In this document: positions 10,639 to 18,560 of the stretch, piece after piece
How positions within the stretch are numbered: position 1 is the stretch's first letter
Layout of the letters: each line of letters opens with the position of its first letter
Origin: Pseudomonadota bacterium
Lineage (GTDB): Bacteria; Pseudomonadota; Alphaproteobacteria; Rhizobiales; Xanthobacteraceae
Reading direction: 5' to 3'
DNA: 34,711 bases
Assembly (NCBI GenBank): GCA_023386635.1
Contig: JAEWJH010000014.1
Location: 1-34,711, forward strand
The notes under the pieces: generated by a model
Databases searched by the model: none
What the model saw: the letters and a program-made list of their open reading frames with translations, nothing else
What the model was told of the DNA's origin: nothing
Made by a program: the position numbers and the translations under genes

Positions 10639-11511
10639 ATGAATTACCGTCACGCCTTTCACACCGGCAATTTCGCGGACGTCATCAAACACGCCGTGCT
10701 GGTGCGGATTCTGCTTTATCTCAACGTCAAGCCGGCGGCTTACCGGGTGATCGACACCCATGCCGGCGCGGGTCTGTACGATCTCGCGTCCGACGAGGCC
10801 CGGCGGGGCGCGGAATGGCAATCCGGCATCGGCCGCGTGTTCGCGGCGCAGGCCGCGGGCGATCTGCCGGATGCGGTGGTGGCGCTGCTCGCGCCTTACC
10901 TTGATGCGGTGCGCGCGCTCAATCCGGCGGATCGGCTGACGCATTATCCCGGCTCGCCGCTGCTGGCCCGCGCGATCATGCGGCCGCAGGACCGTCTGGT
11001 CGCGTGCGAACTGGAGCCGCATGCTGCCGCGGCGCTTGCGCGGCATTTGCGCGATCCGCGCGTCAAAACCCTGGCGATCGACGGCTGGACGGCGCTCACC
11101 GCGTATGTCCCGCCGACCGAGCGGCGCGGCCTCGTTCTGGTCGATCCGCCATTCGAACAGCCGGATGAGTTCGCGCGTCTCGCGGCGAGCGCGGCCGAGG
11201 CCCATCGGAAATGGGCGACCGGCTGCTACGTGCTTTGGTATCCGATCAAGGACCGCACCGGTCCCGACCGGCTGGCCAAGGCAATGCGCCGCGCCGGGAT
11301 CGGCAAGGCGTTGCGGGCGGAGCTTGTGGTGTCGCCGCCGGCCGCGACGGGGCCGCTCGCCGGCTCCGGCCTGATCGTGATCAACCCGCCCTGGCCCTTG
11401 GAAGCCGAGCTGAAGGTCATGTTGCCGGTGCTGGCCCAACTGCTGGCCCGGGAGGGGACCGCGCGGGGCATGTGGCGGCTCGACTGGCTCACGGCAGAGA
11501 CGGCGAACTAG
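10639..11511 (+). CDS. rlmJ: 23S rRNA (adenine(2030)-N(6))-methyltransferase
   Basis: RlmJ adds a methyl group to N6 of A2030 in 23S rRNA using S-adenosylmethionine. The 290-aa protein has the usual size. The N-terminus MNYRHAFHTGNFADVIKH is the family signature. IDTHAGAGLYDL near residue 38 is the SAM-binding loop, and LVDPPFEQ with Asp169-Pro-Pro-Phe172 is the N6-adenine methyltransferase DPPY/F catalytic motif. The C-terminus has SGLIVINPPW, also family-typical. The ATG gives exactly the known N-terminus. It is followed by a 196-bp gap and then the cold-shock gene. Confidence 0.97.
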   Translation: MNYRHAFHTGNFADVIKHAVLVRILLYLNVKPAAYRVIDTHAGAGLYDLASDEARRGAEWQSGIGRVFAAQAAGDLPDAVVALLAPYLDAVRALNPADRLTHYPGSPLLARAIMRPQDRLVACELEPHAAAALARHLRDPRVKTLAIDGWTALTAYVPPTERRGLVLVDPPFEQPDEFARLAASAAEAHRKWATGCYVLWYPIKDRTGPDRLAKAMRRAGIGKALRAELVVSPPAATGPLAGSGLIVINPPWPLEAELKVMLPVLAQLLAREGTARGMWRLDWLTAETAN

Positions 11512-11707
11512 CCTGCTTCTCAGCGCCCCTGCATTGGTCTAGCCTTTGGCCCGCTGGCTTTGGCGTTCCGTCCCGGAGGGGCGGCGGAGTGACGAAGGCC
11601 TTGGGCCTCAGGGCTTCAGGCAGATCGCTGTTGCCGTTCTTCCGCTTCGCATGTCGATGCCGGCTCCGCTGTGGGAGCGGATGTCGATCGGAGCAGGGGA
11701 ATTCCGG

Positions 11708-11923
11708 ATGGCGCAGACGGGAATCGTAAAATTTTTCAACGGTGAGCGCGGTTACGGCTTCATCAAGCCTGACGACGGCGGGCGCGATGTGTTCGTGCAC
11801 ATCACCGCCGTGGAGTCGGCGGGCCTGAAGTCGCTCAACGAAGGCCAGAAGATCAGCTTCGACGTCGAGCCCGACAAGAAGGGCAAGGGTCCGAAGGCCG
11901 TCAATTTGGTCGTCAGCGGCTAA
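11708..11923 (+). CDS. Cold-shock domain protein (CspA family)
   Basis: A 71-aa single cold-shock domain that binds single-stranded RNA and DNA and opens RNA secondary structure. RNP1 is present as RGYGFIKPD (residues 14-22) and RNP2 as DVFVHI (27-32); the end EGQKISFDVEPDKKGKGPKAVNL is typical of alphaproteobacterial members. The ATG at 11708 fits the family N-terminus (MAQTGIVKFF) and has an AGGGGA site about 8 bp upstream, so the longer frame opening at 11546 is rejected. The 196-nt leader contains short inverted repeats such as TCCGCT/AGCGGA near 11668-11684, so a structured 5' UTR is possible but unproven. Confidence 0.96.
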   Translation: MAQTGIVKFFNGERGYGFIKPDDGGRDVFVHITAVESAGLKSLNEGQKISFDVEPDKKGKGPKAVNLVVSG

Positions 11924-12095
11924 ACCAATTTTCGGAAACGCACGGCCGGTCTCCGGCGCGGCGGGATCGCTGGCGATCGCGCGGTGACGCATTCTGCGTC
12001 CGCGCCGGTTGCGGCGGACTGGGCCTGCTGTCACAACCGATGCGGTGCGCAGCGGCTCGCCGCTGTCTTTGTCTCATTCCGGAGAGTGTCCCGTC

Positions 12096-12704
12096 ATGAT
12101 GATCCTGCGTTCGGCGCCGCCGTCGCCCTTTGGCCGCAAGGCGCGTATTGCCGCCGCGGTGCTCGGCCTCGACAAGGAAATTGATGTCCAGGCGACCGAC
12201 ACCAACGATCCGAACGACAGCGTGCGGCAGCAAAATCCGCTCGGCAAGATTCCGGTGCTGATCGCCGAGGACGGCGTCTGCTACTACGACTCGCGGGTGA
12301 TCCTCGATTATCTCGATCTGCGCGCCGGCGGCGGCAAGATCGTGCCGGCCGATCCGAAAGCTCGGCTCGCCGCCAATCTTCTGCAGGCGCTGTGCGACGG
12401 CATTCTCGATGCTTCGATTTTGCAGGTCTACGAAGCGCGCTTCCGTCCGCCGGAACAGCATGTGCGCAAGTGGCTCGATTATCAGGCCGAGAAGGTCGCG
12501 CGCGGGCTGGCATCGCTCGAAGCCGCGCCTCCTGCGATCGATGCCATGCCGCATGTCGGGCAGATCACGCTGGCCTGCGCGCTCGGCTATCAGGATTTGC
12601 GCTTCAACGGCACGTGGCGGCCGAACCATCCGCGACTGGTGGCCTGGCTCGACCGATTCGCGGCGCAGGTGCCGGCCTTTGAGGCCACCCGATTCGTCGC
12701 CTGA
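12096..12704 (+). CDS. Glutathione S-transferase family protein
   Basis: A 202-aa cytosolic protein of GST fold. The thioredoxin-like N-terminal half starts with RSAPPSPFGRKARIAA; the Ser of SPFGRK lies where many bacterial GSTs have their catalytic Ser or Cys. NPLGKIPVL carries the cis-Pro loop, and YYDSRVILDYLD the Glu/Asp-Ser motif that binds the glutathione gamma-glutamyl group. The C-terminal half is the all-helical domain with RFNGTWRPNHPRLVAWLDRF. The substrate cannot be deduced. The ATG at 12096 is preferred over an in-frame ATG at 12009 because CCGGAGAG precedes it and the protein then starts at the first beta strand. The ATG at 12099 is an equal alternative. Confidence 0.93.
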   Translation: MMILRSAPPSPFGRKARIAAAVLGLDKEIDVQATDTNDPNDSVRQQNPLGKIPVLIAEDGVCYYDSRVILDYLDLRAGGGKIVPADPKARLAANLLQALCDGILDASILQVYEARFRPPEQHVRKWLDYQAEKVARGLASLEAAPPAIDAMPHVGQITLACALGYQDLRFNGTWRPNHPRLVAWLDRFAAQVPAFEATRFVA

Positions 12705-12727
12705 TACGCTCACATCCGCTCGACAAA

Positions 12728-12755
12728 AAAAGCCCCGGGTTTCCCCGGGGCTTTT
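12728..12755. terminator. Bidirectional intrinsic terminator
   Basis: Stem AGCCCCGGG (12731-12739) with CCCGGGGCT (12744-12752), loop TTTC, has an A-run before and a T-run after. It lies between the convergent GST and outer-membrane protein genes and suits both. Confidence 0.92.
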
Positions 12756-12774
12756 CGTTTCACGTCGCGAACGA

Positions 12775-13422
12775 TCAGAAGCGATAGTTCAGACCGGCGC
12801 GCACGATGTTGGTGCTGAAGCGGCCACCACCGGTGAGCGCACCCGGAGCGGTCGGCGCGTTGCCGAGGTCGACGTAGAGGTACTCGACCTTCGCCGTCCA
12901 CGGACCGGCAACCGCGAATTCGAGACCGCCGCCGAGCGTCCAGCCGGCGCGGGTCGACGACGCGTCGCCGAACACCGAAGACGACTTGATGTTGCCGTAG
13001 GCGAGACCGCCGGTGGCATACAGCATCACGCGATCCCAAGCGTAACCCACGCGGCCACGAACGGTGCCGAGATAGTTGTTCTTGGTTTCGACGGCGAGGC
13101 CAAGCACGTCAGTGCCCGAGCCTTTGATGTTGGCCCAGTCGAGATCGGTCTCGAGACCGAACACGGCCTGACCGGCCTGCCAGTTGTAGCCGAGCGTGCC
13201 GCCGACGAGACCGCCAGTCGCGTTGCCGCCGTAGCCCGAACGGCCGCCGAACGCGCCGCCGCCGTTGATACCGAGATAGAAGCCGGTCCAGTTGTACATC
13301 GGAGCGACATACGGAACCGCCTTGGTCGGCATCGGCCGACGCGAAAGATCGGCCGCCGACGCAGCCGTCATACCGGCCGCCATCGCAGCGATGCCGGCAG
13401 TGGCAAGAAGAAGCTTCTTCAT
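12775..13422 (-). CDS. Outer-membrane beta-barrel protein (Omp25/Omp31-like)
   Basis: A 215-aa porin-like protein starting MKKLLLATAGIAAMAAG with signal cleavage after ASA (residue 23), mature start ADLSRRP. It then has YNWTGFYLGINGGGAFG, typical of rhizobial Omp25/Omp31 opacity-type proteins, alternating beta strands, GTVRGRVGYAWDRVMLYATGG, and a terminal Phe (GLNYRF) needed for insertion by the Bam complex. The start at 13422 is preferred over upstream extension because of the AGGGGAG ribosome binding site and the signal peptide. A 298-bp gap upstream holds the terminator of the next gene and inverted repeats at 13574-13590 (GAAATG/CATTTC) and 13602-13623 (TGACA/TGTCA). It is a paralogue of the neighbouring gene at 13721-14341. 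Confidence 0.94.
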   Translation of the reverse strand: MKKLLLATAGIAAMAAGMTAASAADLSRRPMPTKAVPYVAPMYNWTGFYLGINGGGAFGGRSGYGGNATGGLVGGTLGYNWQAGQAVFGLETDLDWANIKGSGTDVLGLAVETKNNYLGTVRGRVGYAWDRVMLYATGGLAYGNIKSSSVFGDASSTRAGWTLGGGLEFAVAGPWTAKVEYLYVDLGNAPTAPGALTGGGRFSTNIVRAGLNYRF

Positions 13423-13667
13423 ACTGATACTCCCCTGAGTGCTTCGTGCAGGACGTTCGCGCTGAGAGCGTTCGCGTCTTGCACTTGAAACGGCCGATGG
13501 CGTGCCGAACCTTCCGACCGCCTCATCAACTCGTGATGCTCTAAAGAGTTCCTGATTGTGGCCGCTAAGAGGCGAAATGTGCCGCATTTCTGCGGATGAT
13601 TTGACACCGTTGCGTTGATGTCACACTTCGGAACTTCACGGCTCCGTGGACAGGATCGAATCCAAAA

Positions 13668-13700
13668 AAAATCCCCGGACGATGACGTCCGGGGATTTTT
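13668..13700 (-). terminator. Intrinsic terminator after the second omp gene
   Basis: A 13-bp perfect stem, AAAATCCCCGGAC (13668-13680) with GTCCGGGGATTTT (13687-13699), encloses the loop GATGAC. On the minus strand it is followed by a run of T (the A-run at 13664-13671), 20 bp past the stop of the outer-membrane gene. It shows that the two omp genes are separate transcription units. Confidence 0.92.
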
Positions 13701-13720
13701 ATGTCGCGATGTCAGCCGAA

Positions 13721-14341
13721 TTAGAAGTGATAGTTCACGCCGAACCGCAGCATGCCGAAATCGAGAGCATTGCTGGTGCCGGTGACCGAATAGCTCCGGC
13801 TGTTGAAATCGGCGTAGAGATATTCCGCTTTAGCCGTCCAGTTTGGCGTCAGCCCGACTTCGACGCCGCCGCCAACGGTCCAGCCGACCGTGGTTTTCGA
13901 TTCGGACAGCGCGAGGTTGTCGGCGCGCACGTTGCCGTAAGCAAGGCCGAGCGTTGCGTAGAACAGGATGTTGTTCATCGCATAACCTGCGCGGCCGCGC
14001 AGCGTGCCGAACCACGGATTGGCGAACTTGAACGGCGCCTTGGTGTCGTCCGCGCCGCTGATCTGAATGTCGGTTTCACCGCCGAACACGAACTGCTGGT
14101 TCTGCCACTGATAGCCGCCGGTGAGACCGCCGGCGATGCCGGACGGGCGCGTCGCGCTGTTGGTGACCGAACCCCACTGATAGCCGAGCGTGGCGCCGAC
14201 ATAGGGGCCGGCCCAGTTGTAGACCGCCGGCGATGCCGGCGAATAATAAGAGGCGCCTCCGCGCGGGAGGTCGGCCGCACTGGCCGCGCCGGCGATCACC
14301 GACAGCGCGATCGCAGCACCGGTGCTCATGAGCTTTTTCAT
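13721..14341 (-). CDS. Outer-membrane beta-barrel protein (Omp25/Omp31-like)
   Basis: A 206-aa protein with signal peptide MKKLMSTGAAIALSVIAGAA cleaved after ASA (residue 22) and mature start ADLPRGG. YNWAGPYVGATLGYQWG, GGYQWQNQQFVFGGETD and GTLRGRAGYAMNNILFYATLG match the Omp25/Omp31 family; the last residue is Phe (GVNYHF). The start at 14341 has a strong GGAGGGA site. It belongs to the same family as the adjacent 12775-13422 gene, and the tandem arrangement suggests duplication, but each copy has its own terminator. Two TTAACC motifs upstream (minus strand, 14399-14406 and 14447-14453) could be CtrA-type half sites; CtrA control of omp25 is known in Brucella. Confidence 0.94.
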   Translation of the reverse strand: MKKLMSTGAAIALSVIAGAASAADLPRGGASYYSPASPAVYNWAGPYVGATLGYQWGSVTNSATRPSGIAGGLTGGYQWQNQQFVFGGETDIQISGADDTKAPFKFANPWFGTLRGRAGYAMNNILFYATLGLAYGNVRADNLALSESKTTVGWTVGGGVEVGLTPNWTAKAEYLYADFNSRSYSVTGTSNALDFGMLRFGVNYHF

Positions 14342-14673
14342 CAGTCCCTCCACACAACACCGCCCGCAGGCGGGGGATACACAACGCAACGGCCTTCAGG
14401 GTTAAGAAAGCGCGTCCAAAACGTGTGGGATTTATCGCGTTGTTGCGGTTAAGCGGGAATGAATCGGTCACCACGGTGCGCGGTGTTTGCGCAGCGAAGA
14501 GTTGTTATCCCTAAGAAAGCCTTGTCAACGCCGTCCGCTGGGCTTTGTCTGTTTACTATGCATGGTGACGATGTGTTTACTATGATAAGAGGCGCGGTCT
14601 TCTCGTCGGCGTCGGGTGTCCGAAACCACCGCTGGCTCGCGGTCAAACGAAATTCTTGCAGCAGGAATTTGTG
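14342..14673. promoter_or_regulatory. 332-bp divergent intergenic region between omp and SDR genes
   Basis: No convincing gene here. On the left are two GGTTAAG motifs (14400-14406, 14447-14453), read as CTTAACC toward the omp gene. On the right is a direct repeat TGTTTACTATG at 14550-14560 and 14574-14584, 24 bp apart and so on roughly the same helix face, about 90-125 bp before the SDR start. The spacing suits a dimeric regulator, but no family is assigned. The region is more AT-rich than the flanking genes, as promoters usually are. Confidence 0.4.
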
Positions 14674-15435
14674 ATGTCGTCGTCGCCTGTCACCGAAGTT
14701 GCGCTTGTGACCGGCGGCGCGCTGCGGATCGGCGCCGCCATTGCGCGCGGTCTTGCGCGGGCAGGCTATCGCGTCATCATCCATGTCAATCGCTCGCGTG
14801 ACCGCGCTGAAGCGCTGCGCGAGGAGATTGTCGCCGCGGGCGGGCAGGCGGCGATCTGCGCCGCCGATCTCGCGCGGATGGAGGATGTCGGCGCGTTGGT
14901 TTCGGCGGCGGCAAAGCCGTTCGGCCCGCTGACGCTGCTCGTCAACAATGCCAGCGAGTTCGAGAGCGATGAGATCGGCGCGCTCGATCCGGCGCGGTTC
15001 GATCGGGCGATAGCGATCAATCTGCGCGCTCCGCTGTTTCTGGCTGAAGCGTTCGCGCATCAGGCGACGGGCAAGGGCTGCATCGTCAATCTTCTGGATC
15101 AGCGTGTGTTCAAGCCGACCCCGCGTTTTGTGTCTTATGCCTTGAGCAAGGCGGCATTGCACACGGCGACGGCGATGCTGGCGCAGGCACTGGCACCGCG
15201 CATCCGCGTCAATGCGGTGGCCCCGGGGCCGGTCTTGCCGTCGCCGCGCCAGAGCGAGGCGGAGTTTGCCCGGCAGGCAGCGTCGCTGCCGCTGGGTCAT
15301 GGCCCGGCTCCTGAAGAGATTGCCGAGGCGGTGCTGTTTCTCGCCCGCGCGCACAGCGTCACCGGACAGACCGTCACCGTCGATGGTGGCCAGCATCTCG
15401 CCTGGCGCACGCCGGATTCCGACATTGCCGAATAG
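14674..15435 (+). CDS. SDR oxidoreductase of pteridine-reductase (PTR1/FolM) type
   Basis: A 253-aa NAD(P)H-dependent short-chain reductase. The cofactor motif is TGGALRIG (Thr13-Gly20), the TGxxxRxG variant that marks pteridine reductases PTR1 and FolM, instead of the usual TGxxxGxG; Arg18 is the key residue. NNAS follows near residue 91. The catalytic set is Asp142, Tyr155 and Lys159; the 13-residue Asp-Tyr spacing equals that of Leishmania PTR1 (Asp181, Tyr194). I infer reduction of a dihydropterin or dihydrofolate, but no substrate is proven. The ATG at 14674 has GCAGGA 7 bp upstream, better than a TTG at 14656. It leads a plus-strand run that continues with uvrC, 33 bp away, and ends with moaD/moaE. 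Confidence 0.88.
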   Translation: MSSSPVTEVALVTGGALRIGAAIARGLARAGYRVIIHVNRSRDRAEALREEIVAAGGQAAICAADLARMEDVGALVSAAAKPFGPLTLLVNNASEFESDEIGALDPARFDRAIAINLRAPLFLAEAFAHQATGKGCIVNLLDQRVFKPTPRFVSYALSKAALHTATAMLAQALAPRIRVNAVAPGPVLPSPRQSEAEFARQAASLPLGHGPAPEEIAEAVLFLARAHSVTGQTVTVDGGQHLAWRTPDSDIAE

Positions 15436-15468
15436 CGAAGCCGGCTGCGGCCTATTATTTTACGGGCG

Positions 15469-17529
15469 ATGAGCGACCCCAAGAACAAAAACAAGAAGGA
15501 CGCCGGCGACCTGCCGCCGGAGGCGGATTTCGTCGAGGACGACGAAGAGTCCTCGCTGCCTGAGCTCGAGGACGCCGCCGCCGAGCCGGGCACAGATCTC
15601 GGAATCGACCTCGAGAGCAACCCGCTGGCCGCCGGTCGCGCGGCGATCCTGCGTTACGGCAAGCTCGCGCCGACCGCGCCGGGCGTCTACCGCATGATCG
15701 ACGCCCGGGGCGATGTCCTTTACGTCGGCAAGGCCAAGAGCATCCGCAAACGCGTCCTGTCCTATGCCCGGCCGACCGGACTCGACACCCGGATCGAGCG
15801 CATGGTCGCGGCGACCGCGGCGATGGAATTCGTCTCGACCAGGACCGAGACCGAAGCGCTGCTGCTCGAAGCTAATCTGATTAAGCGGCTGCGGCCGCGC
15901 TTCAATGTCCTGCTGCGCGACGACAAGTCGTTTCCCTATATCCTGATCACGTCCGACCACTGGGCGCCGCAGATTCTGAAGCATCGCGGCGCGCGCAACC
16001 GTAAGGGGCATTATTTCGGCCCATTCGCCTCGGTCTGGGCAGTGAACCGCACGATCACGGCGCTGCAGCGGGCGTTCTTGCTGCGCTCGTGTTCGGATGC
16101 CTTTTTCGAAAGCCGCACGCGGCCGTGCCTGCTGCATCAGATCAAGCGCTGCTCGGCGCCGTGCACCAACGAGATCGAATTCTCTGCATATTCCGAACTG
16201 GTGCGCGAGGCGACCGCGTTCCTGTCGGGCCGCAGCCGCGCCATCAAGGAGGAACTGGCGGCCGACATGGAGCAGGCCGCTGAAGCGATGGATTTCGAGC
16301 GGGCGGCGATCTATCGCGACCGTCTTGCGGCGCTGTCGGCGGTGCAATCGACGCAAGGCATCAATCCGCGCGGCGTCGAGGAAGCTGATGTGTTCGCGAT
16401 CCATCAGGACGGCGGCTTCAGCTGCATCGAGGTGTTCTTCTTCCGCACCGGACAGAACTGGGGCAACCGCGCCTATTTCCCCAAGGCGGACCGCGCGCTC
16501 GGCCCCGGCGAGGTGCTTGGCGCTTTCATCGTGCAGTTCTATGACGACAAGCCGTCGCCGTCGGCGATCCTGCTGTCGCACGATGTCGAGGAGCGGGCGC
16601 TGCTCGCCGAGGCGCTGTCGACGCGCGCCAGCCGGCGCATCGACATCTCGGTGCCGCAGCGCGGCGAGAAGAAAGAACTGGTTGATCACGCGCTCGCCAA
16701 TGCGCGCGAGGCCCTGGCCCGCAAGCTCGCCGATACGTCCTCGCAGCAGCGTCTGCTGAAGGCAATGGCTGAAACCTTCGGCCTGCCGCGCATGCCGCAG
16801 CGGATCGAAGTGTATGACAACAGCCATATCCAGGGCAGTAACGCCGTGGGCGGCATGATCGTCGCCGGCCCCGAGGGCTTTCGGAAGAACCAGTATCGCA
16901 AGTTCAACATCCGCTCGGCCGATATGGCGCCGGGCGACGATTTCGGCATGATGCGCGAGGTGCTGCAGCGCCGCTTCCGGCGGCTGCTCGATGAATCGCC
17001 GCGCATCGACACCGGCGAAGCCGTCGCGGCCGCATTTGCGGGCGATCAGGAGCCGGAGGCCGTCAGCGACTCGCCATGGCCCGATCTCGTTTTGATTGAC
17101 GGCGGGCAGGGGCAACTGACGGCGGCGCGCGAGACGCTCGGCGAACTGGGCATCACCGACGTGCCGCTGGTGGGTGTTGCCAAGGGGCTTGACCGCGATG
17201 CGGGCCGTGAGACGTTCTTCGTGCCCGGCCGCGCGCCGTTCAAGCTGCCGCCGCGCGATCCGTTGCTGTATTTCATCGAGCGGCTGCGCGACGAGGCGCA
17301 TCGCTTCGCCATCGGCTCGCATCGGGCGCGACGCAAGAAGGGCATCCGCGAGGCGGGACTGCAGGAAATCGCCGGCATAGGCCCGACGCGCAAGCGCGCG
17401 CTGCTGCATCACTTCGGAACCTTGAAAGCAATCGAGCGCGCGTCCGCCGCCGATCTTGCCGCCGTGCCGGGCATCAATGCCGAGACGGCGCGCAAGATTT
17501 ATGATTTCTTCCACGATCAGGCGAAATAG
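15469..17529 (+). CDS. uvrC: UvrABC excinuclease subunit C
   Basis: UvrC makes both incisions around DNA lesions in nucleotide excision repair after loading by UvrA and UvrB. The 686-aa protein carries every domain. The GIY-YIG nuclease (GVY at 72-74, YVG at 85-87) makes the 3' cut. The Cys-rich region has CLLHQIKRCSAPC. The UVR helix pair near 255-290 (EAMDFERAAIYRDRL) contacts UvrB. The RNase H-like 5' nuclease has DNSH (Asp450-His453) and IDGGQGQL (Asp544). Tandem helix-hairpin-helix motifs end the protein (EIAGIGPTRKRALL and AVPGINAETARKI). About 50 acidic N-terminal residues precede the nuclease, common in Rhizobiales. No LexA box is seen in the 33-bp gap before it. Confidence 0.98.
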   Translation: MSDPKNKNKKDAGDLPPEADFVEDDEESSLPELEDAAAEPGTDLGIDLESNPLAAGRAAILRYGKLAPTAPGVYRMIDARGDVLYVGKAKSIRKRVLSYARPTGLDTRIERMVAATAAMEFVSTRTETEALLLEANLIKRLRPRFNVLLRDDKSFPYILITSDHWAPQILKHRGARNRKGHYFGPFASVWAVNRTITALQRAFLLRSCSDAFFESRTRPCLLHQIKRCSAPCTNEIEFSAYSELVREATAFLSGRSRAIKEELAADMEQAAEAMDFERAAIYRDRLAALSAVQSTQGINPRGVEEADVFAIHQDGGFSCIEVFFFRTGQNWGNRAYFPKADRALGPGEVLGAFIVQFYDDKPSPSAILLSHDVEERALLAEALSTRASRRIDISVPQRGEKKELVDHALANAREALARKLADTSSQQRLLKAMAETFGLPRMPQRIEVYDNSHIQGSNAVGGMIVAGPEGFRKNQYRKFNIRSADMAPGDDFGMMREVLQRRFRRLLDESPRIDTGEAVAAAFAGDQEPEAVSDSPWPDLVLIDGGQGQLTAARETLGELGITDVPLVGVAKGLDRDAGRETFFVPGRAPFKLPPRDPLLYFIERLRDEAHRFAIGSHRARRKKGIREAGLQEIAGIGPTRKRALLHHFGTLKAIERASAADLAAVPGINAETARKIYDFFHDQAK

Positions 17530-17549
17530 GCGCGGCAGAGGAACAAGGA

Positions 17550-18440
17550 ATGATCATCGAACGGCAGGAGCACGTCACCGAGGCGGTGCTCGATGCTTAT
17601 CAGCACATCGCCGATCCGCGCCTGCGCGAGATCATGCTGTCTTTGATCTCGCACCTGCATGCGTTCGCACGCGACGTGCATCTCACCGAAGAGGAATTCC
17701 AGCAGGCTGTCGGCTATCTGGTGAGGCTCGGCCAGCTCACCAACGATACACACAACGAAGCGGTGCTGATGTCCGGCTCGCTCGGCTTCTCGACGCTGAT
17801 CTGTCTCTTGAACAACGGCAATCGCGGGCAGACCGAAACCACCGCCAATCTGCTCGGCCCGTTCTGGCGGATGAATTCGCCGTGCACCGAGAACGGTGGC
17901 TCGATCATCCGCTCGCCGACGCCCGGCGCGCCGCTGTTCGTCAACTGCGTGGTGCGCGACCAGCAGGGCCAGCCGGTTGCCGGCGCCGAGGTGGACGTCT
18001 GGCACTCCTCGCCGGAGGGGCTTTACGAGCAGCAGGACGACACGCAGGCCGACATGAACCTGCGCGGCAAGTTCACGACCGATGCGCAAGGCCGGTTCGC
18101 TTTTCGCAGCGTTCGGCCGGCCGGCTATCCGATCCCCGTGGACGGGCCGGTGGGCGAACTGCTGCGCGCGGCCGGGCGGCACAATATGCGGCCGGCCCAT
18201 CTGCATTTCCTGATCGTCAAGGAGGGATGCAAGACGCTGATCTCGCAGGTCTACGTGAAGGGCGATCCGCATCTCGACACGGACGTGCAGTTCGGCGTCA
18301 CCCGCGCGCTGGTGGGCGACTATGTCCGGCACGACGGAGGCGCACCGGCGGACGATGTCAGCGGCGAGTGGTACTCGTTCGATCAGACATTCGTCATGGA
18401 GCCCGGCGTCAGCAAGCTGCCAAAACCGCCGATCAAATAG
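17550..18440 (+). CDS. Intradiol ring-cleavage dioxygenase, hydroxyquinol 1,2-dioxygenase type
   Basis: An Fe(III) dioxygenase of 296 aa that opens catechol-like rings between two hydroxyls. The N-terminal domain contains HAFARDVHLTEEEF and ANLLGPFWRMNSP, as in hydroxyquinol and chlorocatechol enzymes. The four iron ligands are present: Tyr159 (GLYEQ), Tyr193 (AGYPIP), His217 and His219 (RPAHLHF). Their spacing agrees closely with the hydroxyquinol enzyme of Nocardioides (164, 197, 221, 223). Specificity for hydroxyquinol rather than catechol is inferred. No maleylacetate reductase, muconate cycloisomerase or regulator lies nearby, so it is a lone enzyme, 20 bp after uvrC and probably read through from it. 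Its place inside the uvrC-pgsA block suggests insertion. Confidence 0.93.
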   Translation: MIIERQEHVTEAVLDAYQHIADPRLREIMLSLISHLHAFARDVHLTEEEFQQAVGYLVRLGQLTNDTHNEAVLMSGSLGFSTLICLLNNGNRGQTETTANLLGPFWRMNSPCTENGGSIIRSPTPGAPLFVNCVVRDQQGQPVAGAEVDVWHSSPEGLYEQQDDTQADMNLRGKFTTDAQGRFAFRSVRPAGYPIPVDGPVGELLRAAGRHNMRPAHLHFLIVKEGCKTLISQVYVKGDPHLDTDVQFGVTRALVGDYVRHDGGAPADDVSGEWYSFDQTFVMEPGVSKLPKPPIK

Positions 18441-18560
18441 ACGGGGCTGATCGGGCGGAAGGCGTTATCAATTGCCTGCGACAACAACGTGACTGTCGGG
18501 GCGGGGGAACAGCCGCGCTTGACGGTTGACGATGGCGAGCCGGGGGTGTTCCTTCGGCTC

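Noticed and set aside
14459..14674. A 71-codon plus-strand frame in the omp/SDR gap
   Set aside because: There is no ribosome binding site or protein-like pattern; the AT-rich repeats suggest promoter DNA.
15460..17514. A 684-codon minus-strand frame opposite uvrC
   Set aside because: Same antisense effect; it lies wholly within uvrC, which has all catalytic motifs, and shows no recognisable fold.
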